A DNA stretch of 64,000 nt from Sphingobium subterraneum (lineage in GTDB: Bacteria; Pseudomonadota; Alphaproteobacteria; Sphingomonadales; Sphingomonadaceae), in contig NZ_JACIJP010000002.1 in NCBI RefSeq assembly GCF_014199435.1, positions 412,001 to 476,000 of the forward strand, read 5' to 3'. Position numbers and translations under genes: made by a program. The notes under the pieces were generated by a model. That model saw only the letters and a program-made list of their open reading frames with translations. It was not told the origin of the DNA and did no database searches. This document shows, in pieces, positions 1 through 8,710 of this stretch. Position 1 is the stretch's first letter; each line of letters opens with the position of its first letter.

Positions 1-887
1 TGGGCGCCCAGTCTGGCGCGCGCCAGACGCCGCTTCCAGTCCACCGAGTCGAGGAGTCGGCCACCCCGGCCATCACCCTGATCGCGCGACGCCGCCACGA
101 TCTGGTCGAGATCATAGATCAACTTGGGTGCATGGCAGGAACCGCCGCGCTCGTTCTCCAGCAGGAATTTGGCGATCGTCCAGCCCTGCCCCTCGCCGCC
201 CACCAGATTCTCGGCCGGAACGATCACGTCCTCCAGAAAGAGCTGGTTGACTTCATGGTCGCCCGCATTGGTCAGGATCGGCCGGACCGACACACCCGGA
301 CTGTCAAGGTCGATCAGCAGAAAGGAAATGCCCGCCTGCTTTTTCACATCCGGGTTGGTCCGCACAAGCGTGAACATGCCGTTGGCGTGATGCGCATGGG
401 TGGTCCAGATCTTCGACCCGGTCACCACATAATGGTCGCCCTGGCGGATCGCACGGGTCTTGAGGCTGGCGAGATCCGATCCGGACCCCGGTTCGGAAAA
501 GCCCTGACACCAATAGTCCTCACCCGAAAGGATCCGGGGCAGATAATGGCGTTTCTGCGCTTCCGTCCCAAAGGTCCAGAGGACCGGCGCCAGCAATTTC
601 AGGCCCAGAACCGTCAGGTTGGGCGCACCCGCAGAGGCGCATTCCTTTTCGAAGAGATAGCGCTGGAACGGGGTCCAGCCCGTGCCGCCATATTCGACCG
701 GCCACTGGTAGCCCAGCCATCCCTTCTGGTGCAAAACGGCGTTCCAAGCCTGCCCGACCTCCGGCTCGACAAAGACCGACGGAGTAAGGGCGGCCCGTGC
801 CTTGATCTCCTCGGGAAGATGGTCGCGCAGAAACTGGCGCACTTCCTGACGAAAGGCTGCGTCCTCCGGGGAAAGCTGGATATCCAT
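1..887 (-). CDS. acyl-CoA dehydrogenase, 3' end beyond the window
   Basis: The reading frame starts at the ATG whose complement is at 885-887 and stays open to the left edge, so the C-terminus is missing. The N-terminal part begins MDIQLSPEDAAFRQEVRQFL, a typical acyl-CoA dehydrogenase start. It carries the middle-domain flavin motif CQGFSEPGSGSDLASLKTRA and the WTTHAHHANGMFTLVRT stretch. The enzyme would oxidise an acyl-CoA to the 2-enoyl-CoA with FAD, passing electrons to electron-transfer flavoprotein. It lies 5 bp after the thiolase-like gene on the same strand, in a tight operon DUF35, thiolase-like, dehydrogenase. That order suggests dehydrogenation, hydration and C-C cleavage of one side chain. 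The family is clear; the substrate is unknown. Confidence 0.9.
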   Translation of the reverse strand, partial: MDIQLSPEDAAFRQEVRQFLRDHLPEEIKARAALTPSVFVEPEVGQAWNAVLHQKGWLGYQWPVEYGGTGWTPFQRYLFEKECASAGAPNLTVLGLKLLAPVLWTFGTEAQKRHYLPRILSGEDYWCQGFSEPGSGSDLASLKTRAIRQGDHYVVTGSKIWTTHAHHANGMFTLVRTNPDVKKQAGISFLLIDLDSPGVSVRPILTNAGDHEVNQLFLEDVIVPAENLVGGEGQGWTIAKFLLENERGGSCHAPKLIYDLDQIVAASRDQGDGRGGRLLDSVDWKRRLARARLGA

Positions 888-892
888 TTGCC

Positions 893-2053
893 TTATCGTT
901 CCAGGATGGTCACGGCTGAAACGCCCGGCGCGCCATAGACGTGACTATAGGCCGTCTTGGGATTGCCCGGCACTTGCCGCCCGCCGCCATCGCCCCGCAA
1001 CTGCACGACATTTTCGTAGACCTGCCGCAAACCGGACGCCCCGATCGGCTCGCCACAGGCGAGACAGCCGCCGTCGGTGTTGACCGGCAGACGCCCGCCG
1101 ATTTCGGTCTGCCCCTCGGCAAGCCATCGTTCCTGCTCGCCGTCCGCACAGAAGCCGTTTTCCGCCATATGCATGATCTCGGCTCCGGCTTCGGTGTCCT
1201 GGAGCTGGGCGATATGAATATCCGCGGGGCCAATGCCCGCCGCCCTGAACGCATCGGCCGATGCGATCCGGGTTGCGGTGCCACGCGGGGCGCGGTCGTC
1301 CGCAACCACGTCGATCGACGGCGAAAACACCTCGAAGCTGTGCGGCGGACGGGTGCGCATCGTTGCCGCCTTCAGCCGGATCAGCGGCTTGCCCAGCGCG
1401 TGTGCCTTCTTCTCGCTGGCGAGGATCAGCGCGACCCCTCCTTCCGCCGGAGAGCAGAACATAAATTTGGAATAAGGGTCCGAAACCATGGGGGCGTTCA
1501 GGATCTCGTCGATCCCCACCGGCACGCGCCGCCACGCATGGGGCGCGTGGGCGCCGTTGCGGAAGGCTTTCTCCGCCACTCGGCCCAACGCCTCGCGGGA
1601 AATGCCGAACATGTGCATATAGCGCATGATCTTGGCCGCGAAGAACTGGGTCGTGACCATATAGCCCGCTTCGCCATACCAGTCCGGCAGGTTATATTCG
1701 GCCGGAAGCGCATTGAACGCCCCGCGCGGATGCTTGTCGAAGCCGACCGCCAGGCCCAGGTCGAATTCGCCCGACTTGATCGCCATCTGCGCGCTGAAGA
1801 GCGCCGATCCCCCCGCCGCGCAGCCGTTGCGCACATTGATGAACTGGACACCCGTCAGCCCCAGCCGCTCGACCATCGTGTCCGGGTTACCCGCCGCATC
1901 CGAGCTGCCATAGGCGAACTGGATGTCTTTCCAGTCGACGCCCGCGTCGCCCAGCGCTTCGCGGACGGCGAACACCCCCTGGTCCAGACCAGACAGGCTG
2001 TCGGTCCGCCCGAACGGATGAATGCCCACCCCGACGATGCACACGTCGCTCAT
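893..2053 (-). CDS. thiolase-like / lipid-transfer family protein, possible retro-aldolase subunit
   Basis: A 386-residue thiolase-superfamily protein. The N-terminal half has the Cys of the NVRNGCAAGGSAL motif at residue 78. The usual C-terminal Gly-His-Pro motif reads GEPIGASG (Glu about 335), and the second catalytic Cys loop is replaced by HVYGAPG. Loss of the His argues against ordinary thiolysis. Steroid side-chain Ltp-type proteins of this group act with a DUF35 partner as retro-aldolases, and a DUF35 gene overlaps this one by 4 bp (ATGA). It would cleave a 3-hydroxyacyl-CoA, but this is inferred from partner and motif. An acyl-CoA dehydrogenase follows at once. An ordinary acetyl-CoA acetyltransferase cannot be fully excluded. 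Confidence 0.85.
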   Translation of the reverse strand: MSDVCIVGVGIHPFGRTDSLSGLDQGVFAVREALGDAGVDWKDIQFAYGSSDAAGNPDTMVERLGLTGVQFINVRNGCAAGGSALFSAQMAIKSGEFDLGLAVGFDKHPRGAFNALPAEYNLPDWYGEAGYMVTTQFFAAKIMRYMHMFGISREALGRVAEKAFRNGAHAPHAWRRVPVGIDEILNAPMVSDPYSKFMFCSPAEGGVALILASEKKAHALGKPLIRLKAATMRTRPPHSFEVFSPSIDVVADDRAPRGTATRIASADAFRAAGIGPADIHIAQLQDTEAGAEIMHMAENGFCADGEQERWLAEGQTEIGGRLPVNTDGGCLACGEPIGASGLRQVYENVVQLRGDGGGRQVPGNPKTAYSHVYGAPGVSAVTILER

Positions 2054-2445
2054 ACCTCGTCTCCCAAAGGTTCGAACGCCGGGATCATGACGGGATCGTC
2101 CGCCGCGGGATCAAGAGGCACCGGCGCGAGGCGCACAGGCATGTCGATTCGCACGGCGTCCGGATCGACATGGACCAGCCGCGCTTCGACGATCACTTGC
2201 CCGGCCAGCTCGACATAGGCCACGATCCACGGCGCGAAACTGTCCGGTCCACCATAAGGCGGGGATTTCGGCCGGAACCGCTGGACGGTCCACGACCACA
2301 CGGTCCCCTCGGATGTCAGCGCGACAGGTTCATAACCGTCCCCCGCTGGGCATGGGAACACCATCCGGCCGGTCAGCCGCTCGCGACCGCCGATCAGGCG
2401 AGGCGGCCACTCGTGCGTAAACAGGCCTTCGGCAATCGCGCGCAT
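2050..2445 (-). CDS. DUF35 OB-fold protein, partner of the thiolase-like protein
   Basis: A protein of about 131 residues. Its C-terminal part (YEPVALTSEGTVWSWTVQRF, APWIVAYVELAGQVIVEARL) fits the DUF35 OB-fold that binds acyl-CoA substrates. The N-terminal rubredoxin-like zinc ribbon of the family normally has four Cys; here only one is left (FPCPAG), so the zinc site appears lost. It is the first gene of the minus-strand operon and overlaps the thiolase-like start by ATGA, which points to translational coupling and complex formation. The start is ATG at 2445 or the GTG just before it, behind a GGGAG ribosome-binding site. Confidence 0.75.
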   Translation of the reverse strand: MRAIAEGLFTHEWPPRLIGGRERLTGRMVFPCPAGDGYEPVALTSEGTVWSWTVQRFRPKSPPYGGPDSFAPWIVAYVELAGQVIVEARLVHVDPDAVRIDMPVRLAPVPLDPAADDPVMIPAFEPLGDEV

Positions 2446-2585
2446 CACACTCCCATCCCGGACACGGGTTTTCGAGATTCTCTTTCCACCGGTTTAGGCC
2501 TGCCTGCGCCGGGAATGTGACTCACCAAAACGCTAGGGTATCCAAACTGTCAGTTCGTGCGACCCATGACCCGAGGAGAGACAGG

Positions 2586-4211
2586 ATGCCGAAGGTCTGG
2601 GATTACATCATCGTGGGTGCCGGTTCGGCCGGATGCGTGCTGGCCGAACGGTTGAGCGCCGACGGCCGGTCGCAGGTCCTGTTGCTGGAAGCGGGTGGGC
2701 GTAACGAAAGTTTTTGGGTCACCTTGCCGAAGGGCGTGGCCAAACTCGTTCAGAAGCCCGCCCATATGTGGGTCTATCCGGTTGGTCAGCCCCGGGAGGA
2801 GGGAGCGGCAACAGGCGGCGAGGTCTGGATTCGCGGCAAGGGACTGGGTGGCTCTTCCTCGATCAATGGCATGATCTGGAGCCGGGGCGAGCCAGCCGAC
2901 TATGACGCGTGGGAGCAGGATTTCGGCGCTACCGGCTGGAACGGGGCCAGCATGACTGCCGCCTTTCTGGAAATGGAGGATCATGCGGCGGGGAAGTCTG
3001 CCCTGCGGGGCGTCGGCGGGCCGGTGCGGGTGGACCCCGCCTGCTACACCTATCCGCTGGCCGACCGGATGATCGAGAGCGGGGAGGCGCTGGGCCTAAC
3101 GCATGTGGATGACCTCAACGGCGCGACTGGCCCCCGGGTTGGCCTTTACAGCCATAACATCCGCAACGGCAAACGGGAGTCCTCCGCCCGGACCTACCTC
3201 GCACGGGCGCGCGGGCGGCCCAATCTCACGGTCCTGACCGACGCCGTGGCGGAACGGATCCTGTTTTCCGGAACACGCGCCTCGGGCGTCGCGGCCTTGG
3301 TCAACGGCGTAGCGCAGACCTTCCCCTACGCAGGAGAAATTATCGTGAGCGCGGGGGCGATGGAGAGCCCATTGCTGCTGCAGCGTTCGGGTATCGGCGA
3401 CGCCGCACGGTTGCAGAGCGCGGGGATCGCGCCGCTGGTTGACGCGCCCGATGTGGGCGAGCGGATGATCGAGCATCTGTCGATCTCCCTTCCCTATCGC
3501 CTTGCAAAAGGGCGTGGCACCCACCGCAGCTTCTTCGGCGTCGGGGCAGCACTGGCCATGGCGCGCTATCTGTTGCGGCGTGACGGCGTGCTGGCGACAG
3601 GCCCATTCGAAGTAGGGGCCTTCTGCAACGTGGCCCACCCGGACGGACGAACCGATGCGCAATTCTATCTGGGTGGCTATACGTTCAAGGTCGGCGACGA
3701 CAACAACCCGGTTCCCCTCGACAAGATCGACCCCAAGCCGGGCGTCACCATATATGGGCAGCTCTTGCGGCTGACGAGCGAGAGCGCGGTCCACGCATCG
3801 GGGCCGACCACACAGGATGCTGCGGAGATTTTCCACAATTTCCTGACGACCGAACATGACCGCCGGTCGGCCATTGCGCTCGTTCGCACCATGCGCGCCT
3901 TCATGGCGGCCGCGCCGCTCGGCGACATGCTCGGGCCCGAACTGCTACCGGGACCGGGGGTGGAAAGCGACGAGGATATCCTCGCCTTCTTCCGTAAAAT
4001 GTCGAGCTGCGGGCTCCACGCGATCCGGTCCTGTCGGATGGGCGGTGATGCGCGCGCCGTGGTCGACCCGCGCCTGCGCGTCAACGGCGTTCAGGGGCTG
4101 CGCGTCGCCGACTGCTCCGTGATTCCCGGGCATGTGACGGGCAATACCAATGCCCCGGCGATGGCAATCGGGTTGCGCGGGGCCGCCATGATTTTGGAGG
4201 ACAGGCCCTAA
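2586..4211 (+). CDS. GMC family oxidoreductase (choline-dehydrogenase-like)
   Basis: A 541-residue flavoprotein. It opens with the FAD dinucleotide-binding motif IIVGAGSAGCVLAERL (Gly 11, 13, 16), has the GMC signature around IRGKGLGGSSSINGMIW, and ends with SVIPGHVTGNTNAPAMAIG containing the active-site His (about 516). It would oxidise a primary or secondary alcohol to the carbonyl. The chosen ATG is preceded by GAGGAGAGACAGG; the open frame extends further upstream without a better ribosome-binding site. It is transcribed away from the DUF35 operon across a 140-bp promoter region and converges on the LuxR gene. The alcohol substrate is not evident. Confidence 0.9.
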   Translation: MPKVWDYIIVGAGSAGCVLAERLSADGRSQVLLLEAGGRNESFWVTLPKGVAKLVQKPAHMWVYPVGQPREEGAATGGEVWIRGKGLGGSSSINGMIWSRGEPADYDAWEQDFGATGWNGASMTAAFLEMEDHAAGKSALRGVGGPVRVDPACYTYPLADRMIESGEALGLTHVDDLNGATGPRVGLYSHNIRNGKRESSARTYLARARGRPNLTVLTDAVAERILFSGTRASGVAALVNGVAQTFPYAGEIIVSAGAMESPLLLQRSGIGDAARLQSAGIAPLVDAPDVGERMIEHLSISLPYRLAKGRGTHRSFFGVGAALAMARYLLRRDGVLATGPFEVGAFCNVAHPDGRTDAQFYLGGYTFKVGDDNNPVPLDKIDPKPGVTIYGQLLRLTSESAVHASGPTTQDAAEIFHNFLTTEHDRRSAIALVRTMRAFMAAAPLGDMLGPELLPGPGVESDEDILAFFRKMSSCGLHAIRSCRMGGDARAVVDPRLRVNGVQGLRVADCSVIPGHVTGNTNAPAMAIGLRGAAMILEDRP

Positions 4212-4245
4212 GGCATTTGACCAAGCCGGGGCCGCTGTCCGTACT

Positions 4246-5019
4246 TCAGTTATGAAGCGAGATATAGCCCAGCTGCGCCGCCTTGAAGACCGTTTGACTG
4301 CGATTGACGGCGTTCAGCTTGGTGGCGGCATTGTGGATATGGAACCGCACCGTCGCCCGGCTCCGCGCCATGATCATGCTGATCTCGATATCGGTTTTGC
4401 CGATGGCCGCCCACCGCAGGCACTCGACCTCGCGCTTCGACAGGCGGGATTCCGGAGGCAAAGCCTGCGTGGCGCCCATCACCTGCACATAGGTCACGAT
4501 AAACGTGCGGGCGTAGAGCCCGAAGGCATCGGAAAGTTCCTCGAACTCTTGTGTCAGATCCGTCTTGTCGCGATCCAGCGGGTTGAACGTCACGGCGCCG
4601 ATCTGGCCGAAAGGCAGATGCACGGGGATCGCAATGGCGGCGCGGGTCATCGCCCGTTGCTCAAAATTGCTGAAATCAACCGAATGCAGATAGGGATTAT
4701 CCTCGCGGGTTCTGAACCCCTCCGCATTGGCCCAGAAAGGCTGGCTTTCGAACCGGCACGCCGCCGTCAGCGGAGAATCGAGCGCAATCCGGGAATTGCG
4801 CCACCACACCCGGTCGTCGTTCGTCCAGCCGAAGACCGTGGTGGCGAGCATATTGCCGTCCGCATCCACAGGGGTGCGCTTGTCGGCGAGGTCGTGGGCC
4901 GGTGCGACCCGCATGCCATAGTGCATGGCTATACGATGCAAAGCCTCCGCCGCTGGCTTGATCTGCCCCGGCGATGTGACCCGCACCGCATCGATGTTTT
5001 CCTGGGATAGCAGTTGCAT
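4246..5019 (-). CDS. LuxR family regulator with autoinducer-binding-like domain (LuxR solo)
   Basis: A protein of about 257 residues. The C-terminus has a complete LuxR helix-turn-helix: LSKREVECLRWAAIGKTDIE followed by RSRATVRFHIHNAATKLNAV. The N-terminal 170 residues resemble the autoinducer-binding fold (tryptophan-rich FGWTNDDRVWW, then LDSPLTAACR). No luxI-type synthase is present in the window, so it is a candidate solo that may sense an exogenous or substrate-derived ligand. The start is ATG at 5019 behind AAAGG; a GTG lies two codons upstream. It is divergent from the acyl-CoA dehydrogenase at 5164. A perfect lux-box-like site lies at 23238-23257. Confidence 0.85.
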   Translation of the reverse strand: MQLLSQENIDAVRVTSPGQIKPAAEALHRIAMHYGMRVAPAHDLADKRTPVDADGNMLATTVFGWTNDDRVWWRNSRIALDSPLTAACRFESQPFWANAEGFRTREDNPYLHSVDFSNFEQRAMTRAAIAIPVHLPFGQIGAVTFNPLDRDKTDLTQEFEELSDAFGLYARTFIVTYVQVMGATQALPPESRLSKREVECLRWAAIGKTDIEISMIMARSRATVRFHIHNAATKLNAVNRSQTVFKAAQLGYISLHN

Positions 5020-5045
5020 GTGCACCTTTCTGAACCGCCTGGAAT

Positions 5046-5064
5046 ATTGCTCTAAAGGAGCAAT
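5046..5064. promoter_or_regulatory. inverted repeat in the luxR / acyl-CoA dehydrogenase divergent promoter
   Basis: ATTGCTC-TAAAG-GAGCAAT has perfect 7-bp arms with a 5-bp spacer. It is placed 27 bp upstream of the LuxR ATG and about 100 bp upstream of the dehydrogenase start. Position and symmetry fit an operator, perhaps for autoregulation. The binding protein is not known. Confidence 0.4.
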
Positions 5065-5163
5065 GATAACAGTCCCCTAAATCCCTGCGCCACCCTAGCA
5101 CTTTGCCCAGCGGAGTGTCCACCCGACATGGTGATAGAGATTGGTCGGAAATGGGAGCAGTAT

Positions 5164-6282
5164 GTGACGTTTGACCTGACCGAGGACGAGGAAATGCTCA
5201 AGGCCTTGGCCGAACGCTTCGTCCTCGACCATTATGACCATGACAGTCGCCGAACCTTTCAGGCGGCGGCTCCCGGCTTTTCTCGTGACAACTGGCTGAC
5301 CTTGGGCGAACTCGGGCTTTTGGGCGCGCCATTGCCGGTGGAGTGCGGTGGTCTGGGCCTCGACGCCACCGGCATCGCCACGCTGTTCGAAGCGCTCGGC
5401 CATGGTATCGTGGTCGAACCCGTCGCGGAGTCCATGGTTCTTGCCGCCCGCCTATTTGCTGTGGCTGCCCCGCCGGAGCTGCGCGAACAATGGTCCGACG
5501 CGCTAATATCGGGAACCCGGCGCTTTGCCGTGGCGCACGCCGAATATGGCCATCGCGACGGACACGTCTGGGTTCACACCACCGCGCAGTCGGACGGGGA
5601 CGGTTTCGTCCTGAATGGCACGAAGCCGTTCTGCGTTACCGGAAGCGGCGCAGACGCTTATATCGTGTCCGCCCGAACCGGCGGCGATCCCGGCGAAGCG
5701 GAAGGCGTCGAACTGTTCATGGTGCCGACGGACACGCCAGGCCTTGCGGTGACCCCATGGCCGATGGTCGATGGCACCTATGCCGCTTGTCTCAAACTGG
5801 ATGAGGTTCGGATCCCCGCGCTGTTCCGTCTCAACGGCGGCCTTGCGCAACTGGCGGAGGCCGATCTTTTGGCCATGCTGGCACGATCGGCCGAGGCGCT
5901 GGGTGTCATGCAAAGGCTGTTTGCCGACACGCGCGACTATCTGTGCACGCGGGAGCAGTTTGGCGCTCCGATCGGTTCGTTTCAGGCGATCCAGCATCGC
6001 ATGGTCGCCCAATATGCGGTGATCGAACAAAGCCGGGCGCTGATCAATCTGGCGCTGGTATCGTCCGGACCGGAGGACTTCGCGCGCGCGGTGCTCGGCG
6101 CCCGTGCCTTCCTCGCCGAGCGCTCGGTCGAGCTGGGTCATGAAATGATCCAGTTCCATGGTGGCATGGGCGTGACCGAGGAGCTGGCCATCGGGGCCGG
6201 GCACAAAAGGCTGCTGATGTTATCGCGCTGGCCCGAAGCGCCGGATGCGACGCTGGATCGGTTTGCCGAGTCCCTGACCTGA
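5164..6282 (+). CDS. acyl-CoA dehydrogenase
   Basis: About 372 residues of the acyl-CoA dehydrogenase family. The N-terminus reads TFDLTEDEEMLKALAERF, the C-terminus RSVELGHEMIQFHGGMGVTEE, the conserved flavin and catalytic-domain block. The middle is more divergent (NGTKPFCVTGSGADAYIVSA), as in members acting on bulky or dicarboxylic substrates. I prefer GTG at 5164, with GGGAG 7 bp upstream, over an in-frame ATG at 5128 with poor spacing. It pairs functionally with the dehydrogenase at the left edge; two-gene alpha2beta2 dehydrogenases occur in steroid side-chain degradation, but these two genes are not adjacent. It is divergent from luxR. Confidence 0.85.
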   Translation: MTFDLTEDEEMLKALAERFVLDHYDHDSRRTFQAAAPGFSRDNWLTLGELGLLGAPLPVECGGLGLDATGIATLFEALGHGIVVEPVAESMVLAARLFAVAAPPELREQWSDALISGTRRFAVAHAEYGHRDGHVWVHTTAQSDGDGFVLNGTKPFCVTGSGADAYIVSARTGGDPGEAEGVELFMVPTDTPGLAVTPWPMVDGTYAACLKLDEVRIPALFRLNGGLAQLAEADLLAMLARSAEALGVMQRLFADTRDYLCTREQFGAPIGSFQAIQHRMVAQYAVIEQSRALINLALVSSGPEDFARAVLGARAFLAERSVELGHEMIQFHGGMGVTEELAIGAGHKRLLMLSRWPEAPDATLDRFAESLT

Positions 6283-6284
6283 AT

Positions 6285-6316
6285 GCGGGAGGGGGCAGAC
6301 TTCGTCGCCCCTCCGC
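6285..6316. terminator. hairpin between convergent genes
   Basis: GGAGGGG (6288-6294) pairs with CCCCTCC (6308-6314) across a 13-nt loop, and the pairing extends imperfectly outward. It lies directly after the acyl-CoA dehydrogenase stop and before the convergent ThuA gene end. No long T-run follows, so termination strength is uncertain. Confidence 0.45.
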
Positions 6317-6355
6317 TCTCTTAGGGATGCTCCAGCGGGCGGATGATCGCGGGGT

Positions 6356-7129
6356 CTAGCCTTGCCCGGGCACCCGCTGCTTCGTCCAGTCGATGCCCCG
6401 CTTCAGCAGGTCGTAAAAGACCGGCAGATCCCAGGCGCAGCGGTCGACCGTGGGCCACCAGTCGAGCATCGGCTGCAGATCATAATGGCCGCGGCAGTGA
6501 CCCAGCGTGTTGTACAGCACCGCTCCGTGGCCGTGGCTCTTGATATACATAACGGGGTGGGTTCCGGGCGCGTTCGCCGCCTCGACAAAGCCGGTTCCTT
6601 CTTCCGTGCATTCGGTCTCTAGCAGCACATGAAGATCGCCATGACGTTCCAGATGATAGAGCTCGTCCGTCGTTTCGAAGGGCGTAATCCCGCTGACCAG
6701 CGGATGATCGGGGTCGGCGACGGTCACCGTATAGGGCGCGATCGGCGGATGCGACAGGAACTGGCTGCCCAAAAGGTCCATGAACAGCGGCGCCCAGCGT
6801 GGCGCATCCCACAACCCGGTGCTGAGAAGCCGCAGCACCGAATTCGTTCCGTGGAGCGCGTACCAGCGCCCCCCGGCTGCGACCCAGTCCCTTAACACCT
6901 CCTGCGCAGCCAGCGACGGGGTTACGTCACAGGTATAGGTGATCAGGATATCGGCGTCGCGGAGCGCATCCAGCGCTTCATAGTTTTCGAACACGCGGGT
7001 GCGGACGGCCGGGTCATCGGCCAGCAGCTTGAGCAGTTCGAGTCGAGCGAAGTCCATATCGTGCCAGACCCCCCCGCAGATCAGGACGCAGTTGATGCGG
7101 GGCGGCCGGACGGCTTCACTCTCATTCAT
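6356..7129 (-). CDS. ThuA-like domain protein
   Basis: A 257-residue protein of the ThuA-like (trehalose-utilisation, glutamine-amidotransferase-like) fold: NCVLICGGVWHDMDFARLEL, then DADILITYTCD, YALHGTNSVLRL and a C-terminal SHGHGAVLYNTLGHCRGHYD. Family members occur in sugar and glycoside metabolism but few have a proven reaction. It follows the Rieske oxygenase stop by 3 bp on the same strand, so the two are almost certainly cotranscribed. Together with the TIM-barrel protein at 16399 and the GMC enzyme it leaves open a glycosylated substrate, which is speculative. Confidence 0.75.
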   Translation of the reverse strand: MNESEAVRPPRINCVLICGGVWHDMDFARLELLKLLADDPAVRTRVFENYEALDALRDADILITYTCDVTPSLAAQEVLRDWVAAGGRWYALHGTNSVLRLLSTGLWDAPRWAPLFMDLLGSQFLSHPPIAPYTVTVADPDHPLVSGITPFETTDELYHLERHGDLHVLLETECTEEGTGFVEAANAPGTHPVMYIKSHGHGAVLYNTLGHCRGHYDLQPMLDWWPTVDRCAWDLPVFYDLLKRGIDWTKQRVPGQG

Positions 7130-7132
7130 GCC

Positions 7133-8563
7133 TCAGCCCCGCGATCCGCCGAGCGTGCCATCGAGATATTTCATCATCGTATCCTGAAACTGGCGGATCC
7201 GGATTTCCTGATAATTCCCCAGTTGGACCTGGCCATTTTTGGACGCGTGCAACCCTTGCTGGACATAGGGCAGATTATCCATGTCCTGTTCGAACACATC
7301 GCCGAGTATCCCGAGTTCGGCGGCTTCCGTCCACTTCTGATCCAGGGTCAGGAATTTGAGCGGAGCACCGCGCGGAATCGGCTGACCCTTGGGGATCCGG
7401 GCGAGGATGCGCACCTCCATGATGCAGGTGTCCGGCGTCTTGCCGGGTTTCCAGTTGTAGACAATGTTGGGCATGAACCCGCCCCAGGGCGCAAAATTCG
7501 GGAAGACGTTATAGACCAACGCATCGAGCAATTCGGCATCGGTGGCGTCCTCGTGATCGTAGCCGGTGCTTTCGCTGTACGCCTTGCGCATCGCAGCGCC
7601 CAGGGCAGCCCGCGCGGTGACGCCATCGGGCACCGTGATCGCCATCGGATTCGCTTGGGCCGGGTCTTCGTAATTGTCGCCGGACCGGCCGTTATATTTG
7701 ATGAATTCGTCGATGATCCACTGCTCGCCCTGCCCGTCCGTGATATGCGGGCTCATCACGCCGAAGGGCACGAGGTTGACGTTTACATGGTCGCCCCACG
7801 TCCAGTAGGCCGCGTTGGAATCGCCGGTGAACGGCAGAAGCTGCGGATGGGTGACGATGGTGTGCCAAGCCTCCATGAAGGCTTCCATGGTCACCTTCCA
7901 GTTGGCCGGAACCTCCTTGGCCACACGCATCACCGTCGCGCATTCCTCGTGCCGCCAGCGCCGGAAATGCTCGGGCAGCGGCGCGAGAAACTCTTCCAGG
8001 CTCGGCCCGCCCTTTTCCTCGCGAAGGAAGATATAGCCGCCCCAGCGGCCGACTTCCGCTTCGGGAAGATGGAGCGTCTGCTCCTTGAGATGCGGGAAGT
8101 CCCATTGGCAGGGCATCGCATTGAACGACCCGTCCTTCTTCCACGAAAATCCGTGGAACGGGCAGGTAAATGTGTCGGCCGATCCGTCCTCGATCCGCAA
8201 TTTTCGTCCGCGATGGAGGCAAACATTGTGCATCGCGCGAACCGAGCCGTCATCCTGCCGCGTGACGAGATAGGACCGGCCCGCATTCTCGTAGACGACG
8301 AAATCACCCGCCTCGGGCAGATCCTCCTCGCGCGCCGCAAACTGCCAGACATAGGGCCACATTTTCTCGCGTTCCAGCGCGGCGAACGCTTCGCTGGTGT
8401 AGCGGTCGGCGGGAATGGGGTCCGAACCCCGGTAGGTGTAGCTCTCTTCGGTAAGGATCCTTGGCGGCGTCCGGGAGTCCCGCGCCATCAGCTCTGCCCA
8501 GCTGATGCCTTCGCTGCGATCTTCCCCCAGTTGCGGAGCAATTTCGGGTTGCCGGTCGGCCAT
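7133..8563 (-). CDS. Rieske non-heme iron oxygenase alpha subunit (first of three)
   Basis: A 476-residue alpha subunit. Rieske cluster ligands are Cys115/His117 (CLHRGRKL) and Cys134/His137 (CPFHGFSW). The mononuclear iron site is His234 and His239 in EAWHTIVTHP with Asp about 427 in FEQDMDNLPYVQQGL. The residue that bridges the two metal sites between subunits is Glu231, as in the alpha3 CntA/GbcA-like group, not the Asp of naphthalene dioxygenase. No beta subunit is adjacent. It would monooxygenate or dihydroxylate its substrate using electrons from a ferredoxin. The ATG at 8563 follows GAGAGG. It is cotranscribed with the ThuA-like gene and divergent from the SDR at 8711. Confidence 0.92.
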   Translation of the reverse strand: MADRQPEIAPQLGEDRSEGISWAELMARDSRTPPRILTEESYTYRGSDPIPADRYTSEAFAALEREKMWPYVWQFAAREEDLPEAGDFVVYENAGRSYLVTRQDDGSVRAMHNVCLHRGRKLRIEDGSADTFTCPFHGFSWKKDGSFNAMPCQWDFPHLKEQTLHLPEAEVGRWGGYIFLREEKGGPSLEEFLAPLPEHFRRWRHEECATVMRVAKEVPANWKVTMEAFMEAWHTIVTHPQLLPFTGDSNAAYWTWGDHVNVNLVPFGVMSPHITDGQGEQWIIDEFIKYNGRSGDNYEDPAQANPMAITVPDGVTARAALGAAMRKAYSESTGYDHEDATDAELLDALVYNVFPNFAPWGGFMPNIVYNWKPGKTPDTCIMEVRILARIPKGQPIPRGAPLKFLTLDQKWTEAAELGILGDVFEQDMDNLPYVQQGLHASKNGQVQLGNYQEIRIRQFQDTMMKYLDGTLGGSRG

Positions 8564-8634
8564 CGTCTCGGTTCCTCTCGTGCGGGCATCTTTTCCCGCT
8601 TTGCCCCTTACTGGCAAAGGCTTGGGCCGGAGTC

Positions 8635-8654
8635 ACCTTGCGTAAGTCATAGGT
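8635..8654. promoter_or_regulatory. candidate ACCT-N12-AGGT operator, Rieske oxygenase / SDR promoter
   Basis: ACCTTG-N8-ATAGGT is a 20-bp imperfect dyad matching 9 of 12 half-site positions of the lux-box-like element at 23238. It sits in the 147-bp divergent region between the Rieske oxygenase (start 8563) and the SDR (start 8711). A second palindrome, CTTTGCC-N7-GGCAAAG (8599-8619), lies just beside it. Either could be an operator. Confidence 0.35.
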
Positions 8655-8710
8655 TGCCGAAACAGCAGGATAGGTCATGTAAGGAGCAGATGGCAAAATA
8701 GGAGAGTGGC

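Noticed and set aside
132..2218. Long plus-strand open frames (132-938 and 941-2218) opposite the acyl-CoA dehydrogenase and thiolase-like genes
   Set aside because: They are antisense to clear families, rich in Arg/His/Pro and lack any domain; high G+C keeps the opposite strand open.
5021..5040. ACCTTT-N8-CCTGGA as another lux-box-like element before luxR
   Set aside because: The ACCTTT half is simply the complement of the luxR ribosome-binding site (AAAGGT), so the match is not independent.
7061..8701. 546-codon plus-strand frame opposite Rieske oxygenase 1
   Set aside because: Antisense to a gene with complete Rieske and iron motifs; no recognisable domain.
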